Source: Strigamia acuminata | Taxonomy: Eukaryota > Arthropoda > Chilopoda > Geophilomorpha > Linotaeniidae | DNA: 64,000 nucleotides | NCBI GenBank assembly: GCA_949358305.1 | Contig: OX442314.1 | Location: forward strand, 26,645,118 to 26,709,117 | Direction of reading: 5' to 3' | Shown here: piece by piece, positions 10,037-31,414 of the stretch | Position numbering within the stretch: position 1 is the stretch's first letter | Layout: every line of letters starts with the position of its first letter | Made by a program: the position numbers and the translations under genes | Notes under the pieces: generated by a model | Databases searched by the model: none | What the model saw: the letters and a program-made list of their open reading frames with translations, nothing else | What the model was told of the DNA's origin: nothing

Positions 10037-11248
10037 AATTGTTAATTTTGAAAAAATCACGATCACCTAGTGAATAAATTTTCGAAGTTATTCACTAAGA
10101 AAAAAATTAAAGTTAAGTTTACACTGTTATTTACTAAAAATAATTCGTATAGAATAAAATTTTTGGACGTTACGAACGATTAACAAATAAATTTTCGAAT
10201 TTATTCAATAAATATTCGATTTCTTTCCAAGTTGTTATCTATTTTAATAACTCTCGCAAATTAATTTGAATTAAAGTGTCTACCCCTGTGAATTAGTATC
10301 AAGTTCCAGGATGAGTAATTACGAGCCAATGAGAAGATTTCTCAAAATTAGGGTTGACCCCTAGTTAGAGAGTATTATGTCTCACCTTCGTATTACTCAA
10401 AGCATGACACTTCACTTGACAAATCGCAACCATTGCCTTCGTCCAATTCTGCCGAGATTTTGAGTTCCGACACGTATTCAACCGTAAGTTTTCTCGAAAA
10501 TTTAATATGAATACATGTTTACCTGACAGTTTGACTTTCTTTACAAGGAAAGTTCAATAATTTCGTCACCGACCCGTTGCCCCGTCAGCGACGAGTCCGT
10601 TTAATTGCGAAAAAGTTCGTCTGAAACTCGACTGAATAGTGCGTTCGACAACGTGTCCATTCGTAAGTTTCTTCGAAAAATTATTTTAAGCATTCATTAT
10701 ATGACAGTTTGGTTTTTCTTTCAAGAAAAACCCGATTTTCGTCGCCGACTTTCGCCGGTTACGACCTGTGTCCTGCTCCACCGTTCACGAGTTCTTTTTT
10801 CGAAGCTTTCGCCGTTAAGGAACTGTAGTGGTAATGTTTAGAATTCATGTATAATTATATATATCGAACTAAAATTATGATTACTTGTGATAAATAATTA
10901 TTTGTGCTAAGAAATAATTATTTTCCTCGCTCAAATACGGTGGGTAAAGTTCCCAACTTTATCCACAGAGGGCGCTATTTGCCCCCACTCACGATTTGAC
11001 AATTTTAACGTTGTTTTCCGAGACGTTTCGGTGAATTAATTTATTCAAACCCGAAATGGTTTTTATCATATGACTAAAGAACTCGAGTTTAGAGTAATAT
11101 TTTTTGGAAATCATACCCGGTTCGATATAAATCAAAGAAATATTTGTTTTATTTATAAAATTAAATATTTGGACGAATTTTATACATGTTATGATTTGTA
11201 TGAATATTATCACGAAATTTATACGTTTTTCTTCTTCATAATAGCATT
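10037..11248 (+). other. Spacer between pol and ORF3, with two paralogous intron-like modules
   Basis: No long ORF. Two diverged copies of one module lie in tandem. Each has GTAAGT (10484 and 10663), then a CTGAC or ATGAC branch-point-like motif, a pyrimidine tract, and a CAAG end (10547 and 10725), giving intron-like units of 64 and 63 nt. The flanking segments (TTCGTC-CCGAC) also match between copies. AGAGGGCGCT near 10970 resembles a CTCF core. The rest is AT-rich. Confidence 0.45.
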
Positions 11249-12457
11249 ATGGATAAGAAAAACAAAAGAGGGCCGTCCAAGCGTCGCCACGTTCGCGGCG
11301 ACGACTCCTCGGACTCGGATCCGCCTCCGCCTCCGCCCCCTGCGTACGCGGAACCCACTGATCGAGCTCGCGACGTGGAGATATTCGCGCAATGGGTGGA
11401 GAGCAACCAGGGACTAGTCCCAAACTATATCCAGACTCTGTTAGGAGTAGGGGCCCGTGTACGTGAGGACCATTCTAGGAGCGATTGCCACCAATCCCGT
11501 GATGGCACGTATACGGTGCGAATGCCAAAGGCTAGGACGGATCCTCGCTCACAATCGGAGTCAAGCGAGCGAGAACCTACTCGTCAAGTCCAAAAGACCA
11601 AGGCTGACCCACGCTCAGCTTCTGAATATGGCGAACGGGAACCATCCCGTCATGTTCAGGAGCGGCCCAAGAAACAAGACAGTTTCTCCCAGAATCAAGG
11701 ATCCTCGAGCACCAAGTTCCCACGTGGATCTTCGACTCGCCCTTATTATCGCGGAGGACAACGAAGTCTAACGTATGACAACTATCCTCAACGACGAGCT
11801 AGCACCTCAACTGAAGTACTGACTCGCGCTGCACAAGGTTTTGTTTTGGACCCCATCAAAAACAAACGAAAGGAAAAGGTTCTCCTGGACACGCAATCCG
11901 CTAACCCGGCTAGCTGTTTGATCCTTAAAGGAAATGAAGTGCCATGCCCGTTATGCAACGGTTGTGGCTGGATCACTGCAATCGTTGCAGGGATTCACGC
12001 CGTAGTGTGTAGCAACTGCGGAGGCTCGAAGCGCCGCTTCGCAAATAATCCGTGGGATTACGATGCAGCACCATTCGTGGTAAAGGGACTTTCCACCCCA
12101 ATACCTAAACCGTGGGTGATTTGCAAAAGTTGCAAGTTGATTTTCAAGGACGATGATGAGGCCATTCTCATCTCCCCCGAAGAGATGAATCCAGTGGACA
12201 CACCCTACGGTGGGTTCACAGAGAAACAGCCTGAACCTCGAGCTTCAGCGACTTTTACGAGCGCGAGTAAGTACCCAGGGACCTCTGCTACTTCGGTAGT
12301 ACCGTCGCAAAGGACTGCTGTGGCTCAACCGCTGTCTTTCGAGCCAGCGATTAAGGAACTGCCTCTCCTGTGGTCGGATGCATATACGGCCACCGAGCCA
12401 CCACCCAGCCAGTCAGGCTTGACCAACCAACCCATTCATGTCACTCTAACTGCCTGA
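11249..12457 (+). CDS. Unrecognised ORF3 with proline run, basic/Ser-rich region and Cys-rich zinc-ribbon-like motifs
   Basis: 402 residues from ATG 11249, in the env position of the gypsy-type element, but with no signal peptide or membrane segment, so it is not an envelope protein. Near residue 26 there is PPPPPPPAY, which contains a PPxY motif of the late-domain type. Residues about 85-185 are rich in Arg, Ser, Glu and Gln with semi-repeats (SEREPTRQV, GEREPSRHV) and an RGG-like YYRGGQR. Residues about 233-265 hold CPLCNGCGW...CSNCGG, spaced like a zinc ribbon and close to the CxxCxGxG style of DnaJ-type fingers. CKSCKL follows near 293. The product may be nuclear or nucleic-acid-binding, but that is a guess. 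It may instead be part of another insertion or a host gene. I do not recognise the family. Confidence 0.7.
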   Translation: MDKKNKRGPSKRRHVRGDDSSDSDPPPPPPPAYAEPTDRARDVEIFAQWVESNQGLVPNYIQTLLGVGARVREDHSRSDCHQSRDGTYTVRMPKARTDPRSQSESSEREPTRQVQKTKADPRSASEYGEREPSRHVQERPKKQDSFSQNQGSSSTKFPRGSSTRPYYRGGQRSLTYDNYPQRRASTSTEVLTRAAQGFVLDPIKNKRKEKVLLDTQSANPASCLILKGNEVPCPLCNGCGWITAIVAGIHAVVCSNCGGSKRRFANNPWDYDAAPFVVKGLSTPIPKPWVICKSCKLIFKDDDEAILISPEEMNPVDTPYGGFTEKQPEPRASATFTSASKYPGTSATSVVPSQRTAVAQPLSFEPAIKELPLLWSDAYTATEPPPSQSGLTNQPIHVTLTA

Positions 12458-13759
12458 TCTTCTATGGATTTGCTGTTTGGAGAGCCCCAGTAACTTTAAT
12501 TGCCATATTTCAGCGATTTCTACAATGCTTACAAGTTTTGCACAAGGGATTGCATCAAAATAAGAAAATAGCAAGTAATACAATTCAAAAATGGCGGAAA
12601 ATTGATGACATAATCACTGATTGACTAATCAAACAAAGGCATGCTATGTGATATTAATTTTATCCATTTTTTTACATCAAACCTAAAATATTCTATACTT
12701 ATGTCACCCCCATTTTTAAGGAAAATCACTGCCAAATTTATTTTTCTACAAAAGTTATAAACCTGTTAATTTTAAATGAATTCTAATGCCAAAATACATT
12801 TATTAAAAAATTGGTTTGATTCCAGATGAAGCACAAACAGAAATATTTTGAAAAAACTGATTATTCTATACTTATGGCGCGCACCTTAGTTGTAATTTAA
12901 TTTACAAATATAACACGATGCATGATTGCAAATGACCGACTCAAAAATCCGGTTCAAAAATGAATTTGTAAGTTCAAAAATGCAACAGTGGTAGTACTGC
13001 GGTTGTGAAGCGCTTTAACTTTCAGTCCTAGCACTTTGTCTGGGCTAAGAGAAGTTGATTGATTTAAATAAACACACATTTTGGTTTAAAATCGAAAATT
13101 GTTTATTAGTGGCTTCAGATTCGGGATTTCAGCGTCCGGGAGGTCGGAACTTGTTGGAAGCAATCGCAACTCAAAAGTGTTCAAAATCACGCTAGCGAAC
13201 GTGCCATTGAGCCATTGTCGAGAGAATGTCTGCGGCGAGGCGAGAGAATGAGTGGAGAAAGATAAAGTGTCGAGAGAATCCTGCTTCATTGTCCAGTGGG
13301 ACCTTGTTCTTGAACTAGGTGATGGTGGCAACTCCAATTGTTGGCAAAGCAAACTACAAGCCTACCAGCTTTGGACTGAAAATGCAGTTATTTAAACTAA
13401 AATTTTAATTTGGAATTAGAGAATACTGGACCTTGGCCACAAATTAATCCAGTGCAATGAAGACCACTTGCAATAATTAGGGTCATCACCTACTGGAACT
13501 AGATTGCACTGAAATGGTTGTGTAATAAACTAAATCTTTGTTTATGAAATCGGATTTACATTTACAATCACATTTACATTTACAAAAACCTTGTAATGGT
13601 TCGTTCGAATACATCCGCGAAAACTCATTTACAATACGAAACTATCATCGTCAACTTTTAATTTTTACTTTGTTTACAAATATACTTTATACGTAAAATA
13701 GAATTTTGTTATTTACAACTTTCCTGCGAAATGCATCACATCATTATTCCAAAGTGGGC
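12458..13759. other. Intergenic stretch between ORF3 and AGL
   Basis: No coding region I can support. A direct repeat of about 15 bp (ATTCTATACTTATG) occurs near 12690 and 12870, possibly remnants of a mobile element. Near 13078-13110 there are AATAAA/TTTATT signals for both strands, so a transcript end is possible. The 13086-13352 minus-strand frame has no family resemblance. Confidence 0.4.
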
Positions 13760-24860
<11,101 letters not shown>

Positions 24861-24960
24861 CTAAAACGAGGCCTAAAAAACATTCGTTTTGTACCGTTTT
24901 CTATACTCACATTTTTTTCGTCCGATTTCAAACGTTCGAGTTAATCAAACAGGCTGACTG

Positions 24961-25864
24961 TTTGATAATGATATTAAAATGACCTTCAATTACATAATTT
25001 CTTCAAAGATTCGATCAGAATTACTTGCAATTTTCTACTCGTTTCTCTCTTGTGTTTTGGAACAGAATGAAATGCTGAAGGTCATTCGGTAATGACAAGG
25101 GCGTCTGCTACCAAGGTACAAGCGCTAGAGAAGATTTTTATATAATTTTATTTTTGCGTTAATGTAAATTTTTTCTAAGTTATAAAATTTTTATTTGATT
25201 TTTTGGGTGGTATTATTATTTTTATTATTATTAGTTCCAAATTCGTTCTTTTATTTAGGTCAGAGAAGTGGGATTTACAATACAGGTAGTTGAGTATTAA
25301 AACACTAGATGTCGCGCCGTGATGTAAATAATGCGAGCCGAATGCGGAAGTCTACTTGTTTATACAAAAATAAAAAGATTCAGTGGCTAAATTTAAAATT
25401 TAAAATAGGAAAAATGCGGTTTCAGAGTCATTGAAGCGAAGAAACCATCAAGTGCCGTTTCTAAATCATTTCTTCAAAATGCAGTTTTATAAATCACTTT
25501 CGAAATCACGGACTCATAAATCAAAATCACTTTTTAAATCTTTTAAATCAAGTTTCTTAATCATCAAATAAAGTTGAAAAATCATTAAATTCAATTTTTC
25601 GTCATTAATTTACTCATTAAAAACAAAATTAAAATTTCAAAAATAAAAACCAAGCTAAATTAGAAGTTATTTAATTTTGCCACTAGATGGCATCCCCAAA
25701 AAATGACGTATTTGGCGCGAACACCAACAGATTTGCACCAACGTCACATGGCGCCATAACGAAAACGTACTGTGAGCCGGAATCCAACAACACGTCGCGA
25801 ACCAGCCCAAAACACCACTTTCCAATCACCTAACAACTCGCGTCAAAATTGTCAACTCCATCCA
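24961..25864. promoter_or_regulatory. Shared upstream region of AGL (minus) and PKMYT1 (plus), with CTCF-like sites
   Basis: About 0.9 kb between divergent genes. CCACTAGATGGCATC at 25680-25694 matches 14 of 15 positions of the known CTCF consensus. A weaker version, CACTAGATGTCGCG, lies near 25302. An ATG at about 25688 opens a 48-codon frame that ends before the chosen PKMYT1 start and could be an upstream ORF. Between them is AT-rich DNA with TAAATCA repeats. I see no TATA box at a convincing place. Confidence 0.5.
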
Positions 25865-28010
25865 ATGGCTTCAACTCCTTCCTACGAGCACTTACCGAAA
25901 CCCCAGCAATTCACCGACCCACGAACATTATCCACAAAAAAGGTAAAAAACAAAAACAAAAACAAAAAAACCTCATTAATTAACACGCAATTCTACTATT
26001 CTAGGCACGAGGAACTCCCAGCAACCGGCTGCCATATTGTCCAACCGTGAAAAACAGCCAGTCGATGACCAGAACCCGCCTATTCACCAAACCACCGTCA
26101 GTGACTAGAAACAGCAATAATTCATTTTCCAGCATTCCAGGAACACGTATCCTTAACAAACGATTAAAATACATAATAATTCACACTTAAATGTCTAACT
26201 TTAATTAATTTAAGCATCCATTATGGTAATTAAGCCTTCCGAAGGCGATCCATTTAACGACAAAGAATCATACTTCGATTTAGGTTTTGTTAATTTGGGC
26301 AGAATCGGTCAAGGGTCATTTGGAGAGGTGAATTAATCGTTTATTTATTTTAAAATGTAAATTAATTAAATGTAATTGGTTAATTTCAGGTTTTTAAGAT
26401 GAAAAGCAAGGAAGACGGTAAATTTTACGCGATTAAAAGAACTGTGGAGAGATGTGGGCGCCGTGGCACGAGGTTGTGGTATTTATATTTTTTAGATTTT
26501 TTACGGTTAATTCGATTTAAAAAAAGTGTGTTTTTATTGAAAACGTTTAAATTGTAGGTCCGCTAAAGAGGTGAATCAGTTCCAGAAGCTGCCGGACCAT
26601 CCGAACGTGATAAAATTCTATAAATCGTGGAAAAGCAGCGAGCACACGTTCATCCAGATGGAATTGTGCGAGACGACTTTGAGTTATTTGTGCGAGGAAA
26701 ACCACGAGATTCCCGAGTCGTTGGTGTGGAAATATTTGATCGATTTATTGCTGGCGCTTAAGCACCTCCACGACCACGATTTAGTGCACATGGACATCAA
26801 GCCGGCCAACATTTTTATTTCTAAATTCAATATATGCAAACTGGGCGATTTTGGCCTCGTTTTGGATTTGAAATCGGACGCGATGCACGAAGCGTCGGAA
26901 GGCGATGCGAAATACGTGTCGGCCGAAGCGATGAAAGGGATTTACTCGAAAGCGGCCGACATTTTTAGGTTTTTATGTCGAATAAACAATGTTTATGCCG
27001 ATTTATCTGTAATTTTTATATATATATATTTTTTTTATAGTTTAGGGATCACCATTTTGGAATTGGCGTGCGATTTGGATTTGCCGGATAAAGATGTCGT
27101 GTGGCAGGATCTGAGAAAGGGGAAACTTCCTCGCGATTTGATGGGACGTATTTCGCCGCAGTTAATCGCGATTATCGAGTCGATGATGATGCCAAATTAT
27201 TTGAAGCGACCTAGTGTGGATGATCTTTTGGCGTTACCGGAAGTAGTGGACGTGTGGCAAAAGAGGAAAAGGATTTATTCCACCGCTAATATGGTAAAAA
27301 GAGCAAAAAAGGATCGAGATATTGAGTTTTTCTAGTTTTTAAGTCGTTTTTTCCATCAAAAATTGAATTTCTTCAGTTTTTTATTCGTTTTAACACCAAA
27401 AATTGAATTTTTTCAGCATTTTTTTTTTGTTTTATCACCAAAAATTGAATTTCATCAGTTTTTTATTCGTTTTACCACCAAAAATTGAATTATTTATTTG
27501 TTTTTAACGTTTATTTTTCCTTTTTAGTTGAATTCGTTGCTCGATGTTGTCCATTCCTGCTTGCACCGCGTTTCCAAGTTCTTCGATTTCATCTTGAAGC
27601 CATTTAAATGTTTTACATCCGACAGCGGCAAATATGTCACGCCAAAACAATCGCCAAAAACAATCGTCCTGCCGTCCTTCCCGAGCTACGAATGCGGCGC
27701 TGGTGATTGATTTAATTAATAATTTTGAAGTTATAATTACAATAAGTTGTTTTTCCAGATGAATGTTTCGAAGATTTGATGGATTTTAGTCCCGATAGGC
27801 CGCTGAACGTCGTCGGAGTACTTTTCTCGACGCCGAAATCGCACAGACGACCTCATAAAGATTTAAGGTTACCTGAGGTATCGGTTCATCATACGCCAAT
27901 TCAACCAAAGATTCTGTTCACCGAGGTTGTTTTGCTGATTTTGTGCGATTTTATTTATTTTATTTTATTTGTGTTTTTCATTTTAGTTGAATTATTCGGA
28001 TGAAGACTGA
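25865..28010 (+). CDS. PKMYT1: Membrane-associated Cdc2-inhibitory kinase Myt1 (Wee1 family)
   Basis: Phosphorylates Cdk1 on its inhibitory Thr/Tyr residues at the ER/Golgi and holds back mitosis (family knowledge). Exons: 25865-25942, 26005-26146, 26215-26327, 26390-26472, 26558-26968, 27041-27293, 27528-27702, 27759-27925, 27987-28010, giving 481 aa. Kinase landmarks: glycine loop GQGSFGEVF (about 105), VAIK-type Lys in YAIKR, catalytic loop HMDIKPANIF (about 216), DFG in KLGDFGLV, and LGITILELACDLDLP. HMDIKPANIF and the lobe structure favour Myt1 over Wee1. A moderately hydrophobic stretch after the kinase domain (about 361-390) may be the membrane anchor. The start ATG is the first in the open frame; an earlier GTG-initiated extension is possible but unlikely. 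The gene is tail-to-tail with IDH, 171 bp apart. Confidence 0.92.
27340..27525. repeat. Intronic tandem array, 41 bp unit (PKMYT1)
   Basis: About four copies of CACCAAAAATTGAATTT...CAGTTTTTTATTCG, 41 bp each, filling the intron. Confidence 0.85.
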
Positions 28011-28181
28011 TTTTGTTTAAATTTATTATTTACTCGTCATATTATTGAAATTTTAAATTTATAAAAAAAAAATTCGTTTTGTTCTTGGATATTATTATTA
28101 TATATTTATATTTGTAAATTTAAATTGATTTTTTTTGTCACAAATACAATTTTTTTTTTCTATTCATAATTTCGGTGTTAG

Positions 28182-30575
28182 TCACATCAGTTTGAGTTTG
28201 AGATTGTCGGCCAGTTTGTCCATGAATTCGAAAGTGTTCAGATAATCTTTACGAGTAACACTAAAAATAAATTTTTTAATAAAATTAAAAAAAAGTTTTA
28301 GAATTATACAATTATTTAAATTACCCGCTCATTCCTTTGATGCAAATGGCCAAATCTTTAGTCATGTATCCAGCTTCGATCGTCTCGACGCAAACTTTTT
28401 CCAAATTCTCAGCAAAATTCTTCAATTCGGTGTTGTTGTCCAATTTGGCCCGATGAAGCATTCCACGCGTCCAAGCAAATATAGAAGCTAAAAAGAATTT
28501 TAAACATATAAAATTTATTTTTAATATTTAATAATTTTATTTTTTATTTCAATTTATTATCTACCAATGGGATTAGTCGAGGTTTCTTTGCCCTGCTCAT
28601 GCATTCGAAAATGGCGCGTTACTGTTCCGTGCGCGGCTTCCGATTCAACGGTTTTACCGTCCGGACAGATTAAAACACTCGTCATCATTCCCAATGATCC
28701 AAATCCTAAGAAAAATAAATAAAAATATATTAAAAATGTATTCATTGTATTTTTGTAGTATTTAGAATTGTTGTACCTTGCGCTACTGAATCCGATTGAA
28801 CATCGCCATCGTAGTTCTTACAGGCCCAAACAAAGCCACCTTCGCTTTTCATGGCCTGCGCTACCATGTCATCAATGAGTCGATGTTCGTACCAAATCCC
28901 GACTTTTTCGTACTTTTGCTTATATTCTTTATCATAAATAGCTTGGAAAATATCTTTAAATCTTCCATCGTAATGTTTGAGTATTGTATTCTTCGTACTT
29001 AAAAGAAAAAAAATTAAATTTCAAGAAAATTAAAAAAAATTTCAAAGGATTTAAAAATTCGCATCGCCGAACCTTAAATACAGCGGCAATTTCTTCTGCA
29101 ACGAAAACTCCATCGAACAATAAGCGAAATCTTTAATACTGTCATCGGTATTGAACATCCCCAAAGCAATCCCCGGCGCCTTGAAGTCATTTATGCAACA
29201 CGCAATGACATGCCCGTCGCCTTTCGGCGTGAATTTCAATTCCAATCGTCCAGCGGATGGAACCACGAAATCCACAGCCTTGTATTGATCGGCATGAGCG
29301 TGTCTGCCTATAATAATCGGCTTGGTCCACCCGGTCACCAATCTCGGGATGTTTTTGCAAATAATCGCTTCCCTGAACACCGTTCCGCCCAGAATGTTCC
29401 GAATTGTGCCGTTAGGGGACTTCCACATTTGCTTCAACTTGAATTCTAAATTAATTTTTATATTAGTCACATTAAAATTAAATTATAAACAATTAATTGT
29501 TCACCTTCGACTCTATTTTCGTCGGGCGTTATGGTTGCGCACTTCACTCCCACGTTGTATTTTTTGATCGCATTTGCGCAGTCAATGGTAACTGCAAACA
29601 AATATAAACACAATTAGACGACTAAATGACATCATTAAGTCAGCGGGGGGTTTTTAGGGGGATAATGAGGTGTTGGGGGGTCGTGAGGGACGTCTGGGAG
29701 AGCCGGGTTTGGGGAATTTCAACATTTTCGCATTTTTATATCGCAATAATCATCGCGTGGTAATTCGAACGTGATAAATCGTTTCGAAAGACGTTGAGTA
29801 ATTATTTTTATGTTGTTTTATGTCTGGTTTTGAACTTGTCCTATTCAACTACTGGAGCAAGGACGTATAACGATTCGTTAAATGTTGCGAAAACGGTTCG
29901 TTGTATCGGGGTTTTTGTGTTAATCGGTGAAGGTCACGTTGGATAACACAAAAAAAGGTCATCGAGGGTCATACAACCCAAAAAAATCCAAAAAAATTAA
30001 AATAATTGTTTTGATTAACCAAAAGTCAAATTTAAAGCAAAAATCGGATTTTTTTTTTTTTAATTTAATTTTTGTACTTTGGTCATTTGTAGCGTCACGT
30101 GACTGGATACTCAGGTCGTAGGAGTGAAGTTCGATGTCCACGAATGGAAAAATTAATTTGTCTTTGATGATTTCCCAGATTATTCTAGAATAAAACAAAA
30201 AAAATCGAATAAATTTTCAAAAAATAAAAATAAAACATAAAACATAAAAATAAAAATAAAATAAATTTAAAAAAAATAAAAAATAATAATTTCGAAGCAG
30301 GAAACAGACCAGGAAATAAACCGAAAGAAAATTTACCTGTATATTTTTACCGATCAAGATTTCATTTAAAACTCACAAAAATATTTCGCAATCTTTTTTT
30401 CAATTTATCAATTTTCGATCAAACTCGAACTCACCTCGTCATCTCATCCCCTTGAACCTCGACAATCGGCCCGCCTAAAGAAAAACAAAAACAACGACAA
30501 AAATTGAAATAAAAACATCAAAAATGGATGCCAAACATCGACATTCGATCGCATCTTACAACTAATTTTGCCCAT
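28182..30575 (-). CDS. IDH1: NADP-dependent isocitrate dehydrogenase, cytosolic type
   Basis: Oxidatively decarboxylates isocitrate to 2-oxoglutarate, making NADPH. Exons: 30575-30560, 30474-30435, 30184-30078, 29591-29505, 29445-29073, 28997-28777, 28705-28565, 28487-28325, 28260-28182, giving 1,227 nt and 408 aa, near the 414 aa of human IDH1. Signature segments: GDEMTRIIW (start), [49 protein letters not shown], the family signature [24 protein letters not shown], and [14 protein letters not shown]. The protein starts MGKISCGP with no targeting extension and ends KLKLM without a peroxisomal SKL, so the cytosolic form is likely. The first coding exon has only 16 nt. Confidence 0.95.
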
Positions 30576-31414
30576 GTTATCGAAATTAATGTTTCGCGAG
30601 GAAAACAAGCCGCATCAAACCAATTTTTGATACTGTTAAGTACCGCCCGCTTTTCCCTGTTTATATCAGGGCGAAAACACAGCTGAAATGTCACTTCCGG
30701 TTAGGTTAGCGGGAGGACGGAGCCTCGTGTGTTTTTCTAGGTTGCGAGCCGTACCGCGTTGTAAAGATATGGGTCAATCGCTAATATCTGATCATGCGAG
30801 TAGTAAAAGTCTATTTATTTGAACGACTTGTTTAATGTTAATAATTTATGAGTAATAAAATTCCAACCAAGATATTTCAGTTTAGTCCAAGCCATTTTGA
30901 TCTTGTTGACTTTAGTTACGAAGGCGGAAGTAAACCGAATCGATTTTCTATTGATTTTCTGGGGTTTCGTTTAAAAACGAGAATTCAGAGGACAAAAAAT
31001 TGCTGAAAAGGTGAAAGGAAAGGTGAAAGACAACTAAGATTTATAAAAATAATAAAATTATGCAATCCGCCCTAGATAAATTCATGATGTTGTTATCTCT
31101 CGCAAGATGGAGCGAGCAACTCATTTATATAGATTATTAAATTAAAGAAACGACTAATAACATATTTATTAAGAAAAAGAACATTATAATTAATTTAAAC
31201 GTATTCATTTTTTTTATTGTAGATAATTTTATAAAACACAACTTTTAAAAGCTTGGTTCACACTTGCGGATATGCTGCGGAATTGTTGCATCCGGGGTTT
31301 GCTACAATGAGCTGTGATTGGCTGCGGGAAAAACGTATCCGCGGCGTATCCGCAAGTGTGAACCAGGCTTTATAGAAGTGAATTCACAACTGCACTGGAA
31401 TTGTATATCTCAAA
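30576..31414. promoter_or_regulatory. Shared upstream region of IDH (minus) and MFAP1 (plus)
   Basis: About 840 bp between divergent genes. Besides a small inverted-repeat element (31248-31372) it holds AT-rich DNA. A GC-richer patch at about 30645-30760 may be the IDH promoter and 5' UTR. No other conserved element recognised. Confidence 0.45.
31248..31372. mobile_element. Short MITE (~125 bp) with ~27-bp inverted ends
   Basis: The left end AAAGCTTGGTTCACACTTGC and the reverse complement of the right end (AAAGCCTGGTTCACACTTGC) differ at one base, and the match extends to GGATA. No clear target duplication, so I do not assign a superfamily. It sits just upstream of MFAP1 and may touch its promoter. 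Confidence 0.75.

Larger units (their letters stand above)
1504..12457 (+). mobile_element. Ty3/gypsy-type LTR retrotransposon with an extra third ORF, 3' LTR not found
   Basis: Order: LTR (1504-1882), primer-binding site (1885-1902), leader, gag (2671-5792, split by a fold-back insertion), -1 frameshift signal (5783-5823), pol with protease, reverse transcriptase, RNase H and integrase in that order (5783-10036), an intron-like spacer, and a third ORF (11249-12457). The PR-RT-RH-IN order is diagnostic of Ty3/gypsy. Pol is fully open with its catalytic motifs intact, so the copy looks fairly young. I searched 10037-13760 by eye for a copy of the 5' LTR and saw none. Either the 3' end is truncated, or the LTR belongs to a different insertion, or ORF3 is not part of this element. 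Confidence 0.75.

Noticed and set aside
13086-13352. 88-codon minus-strand ORF between ORF3 and AGL
   Set aside because: No recognisable motif; an upstream AG could make it an exon, but nothing else supports a gene.
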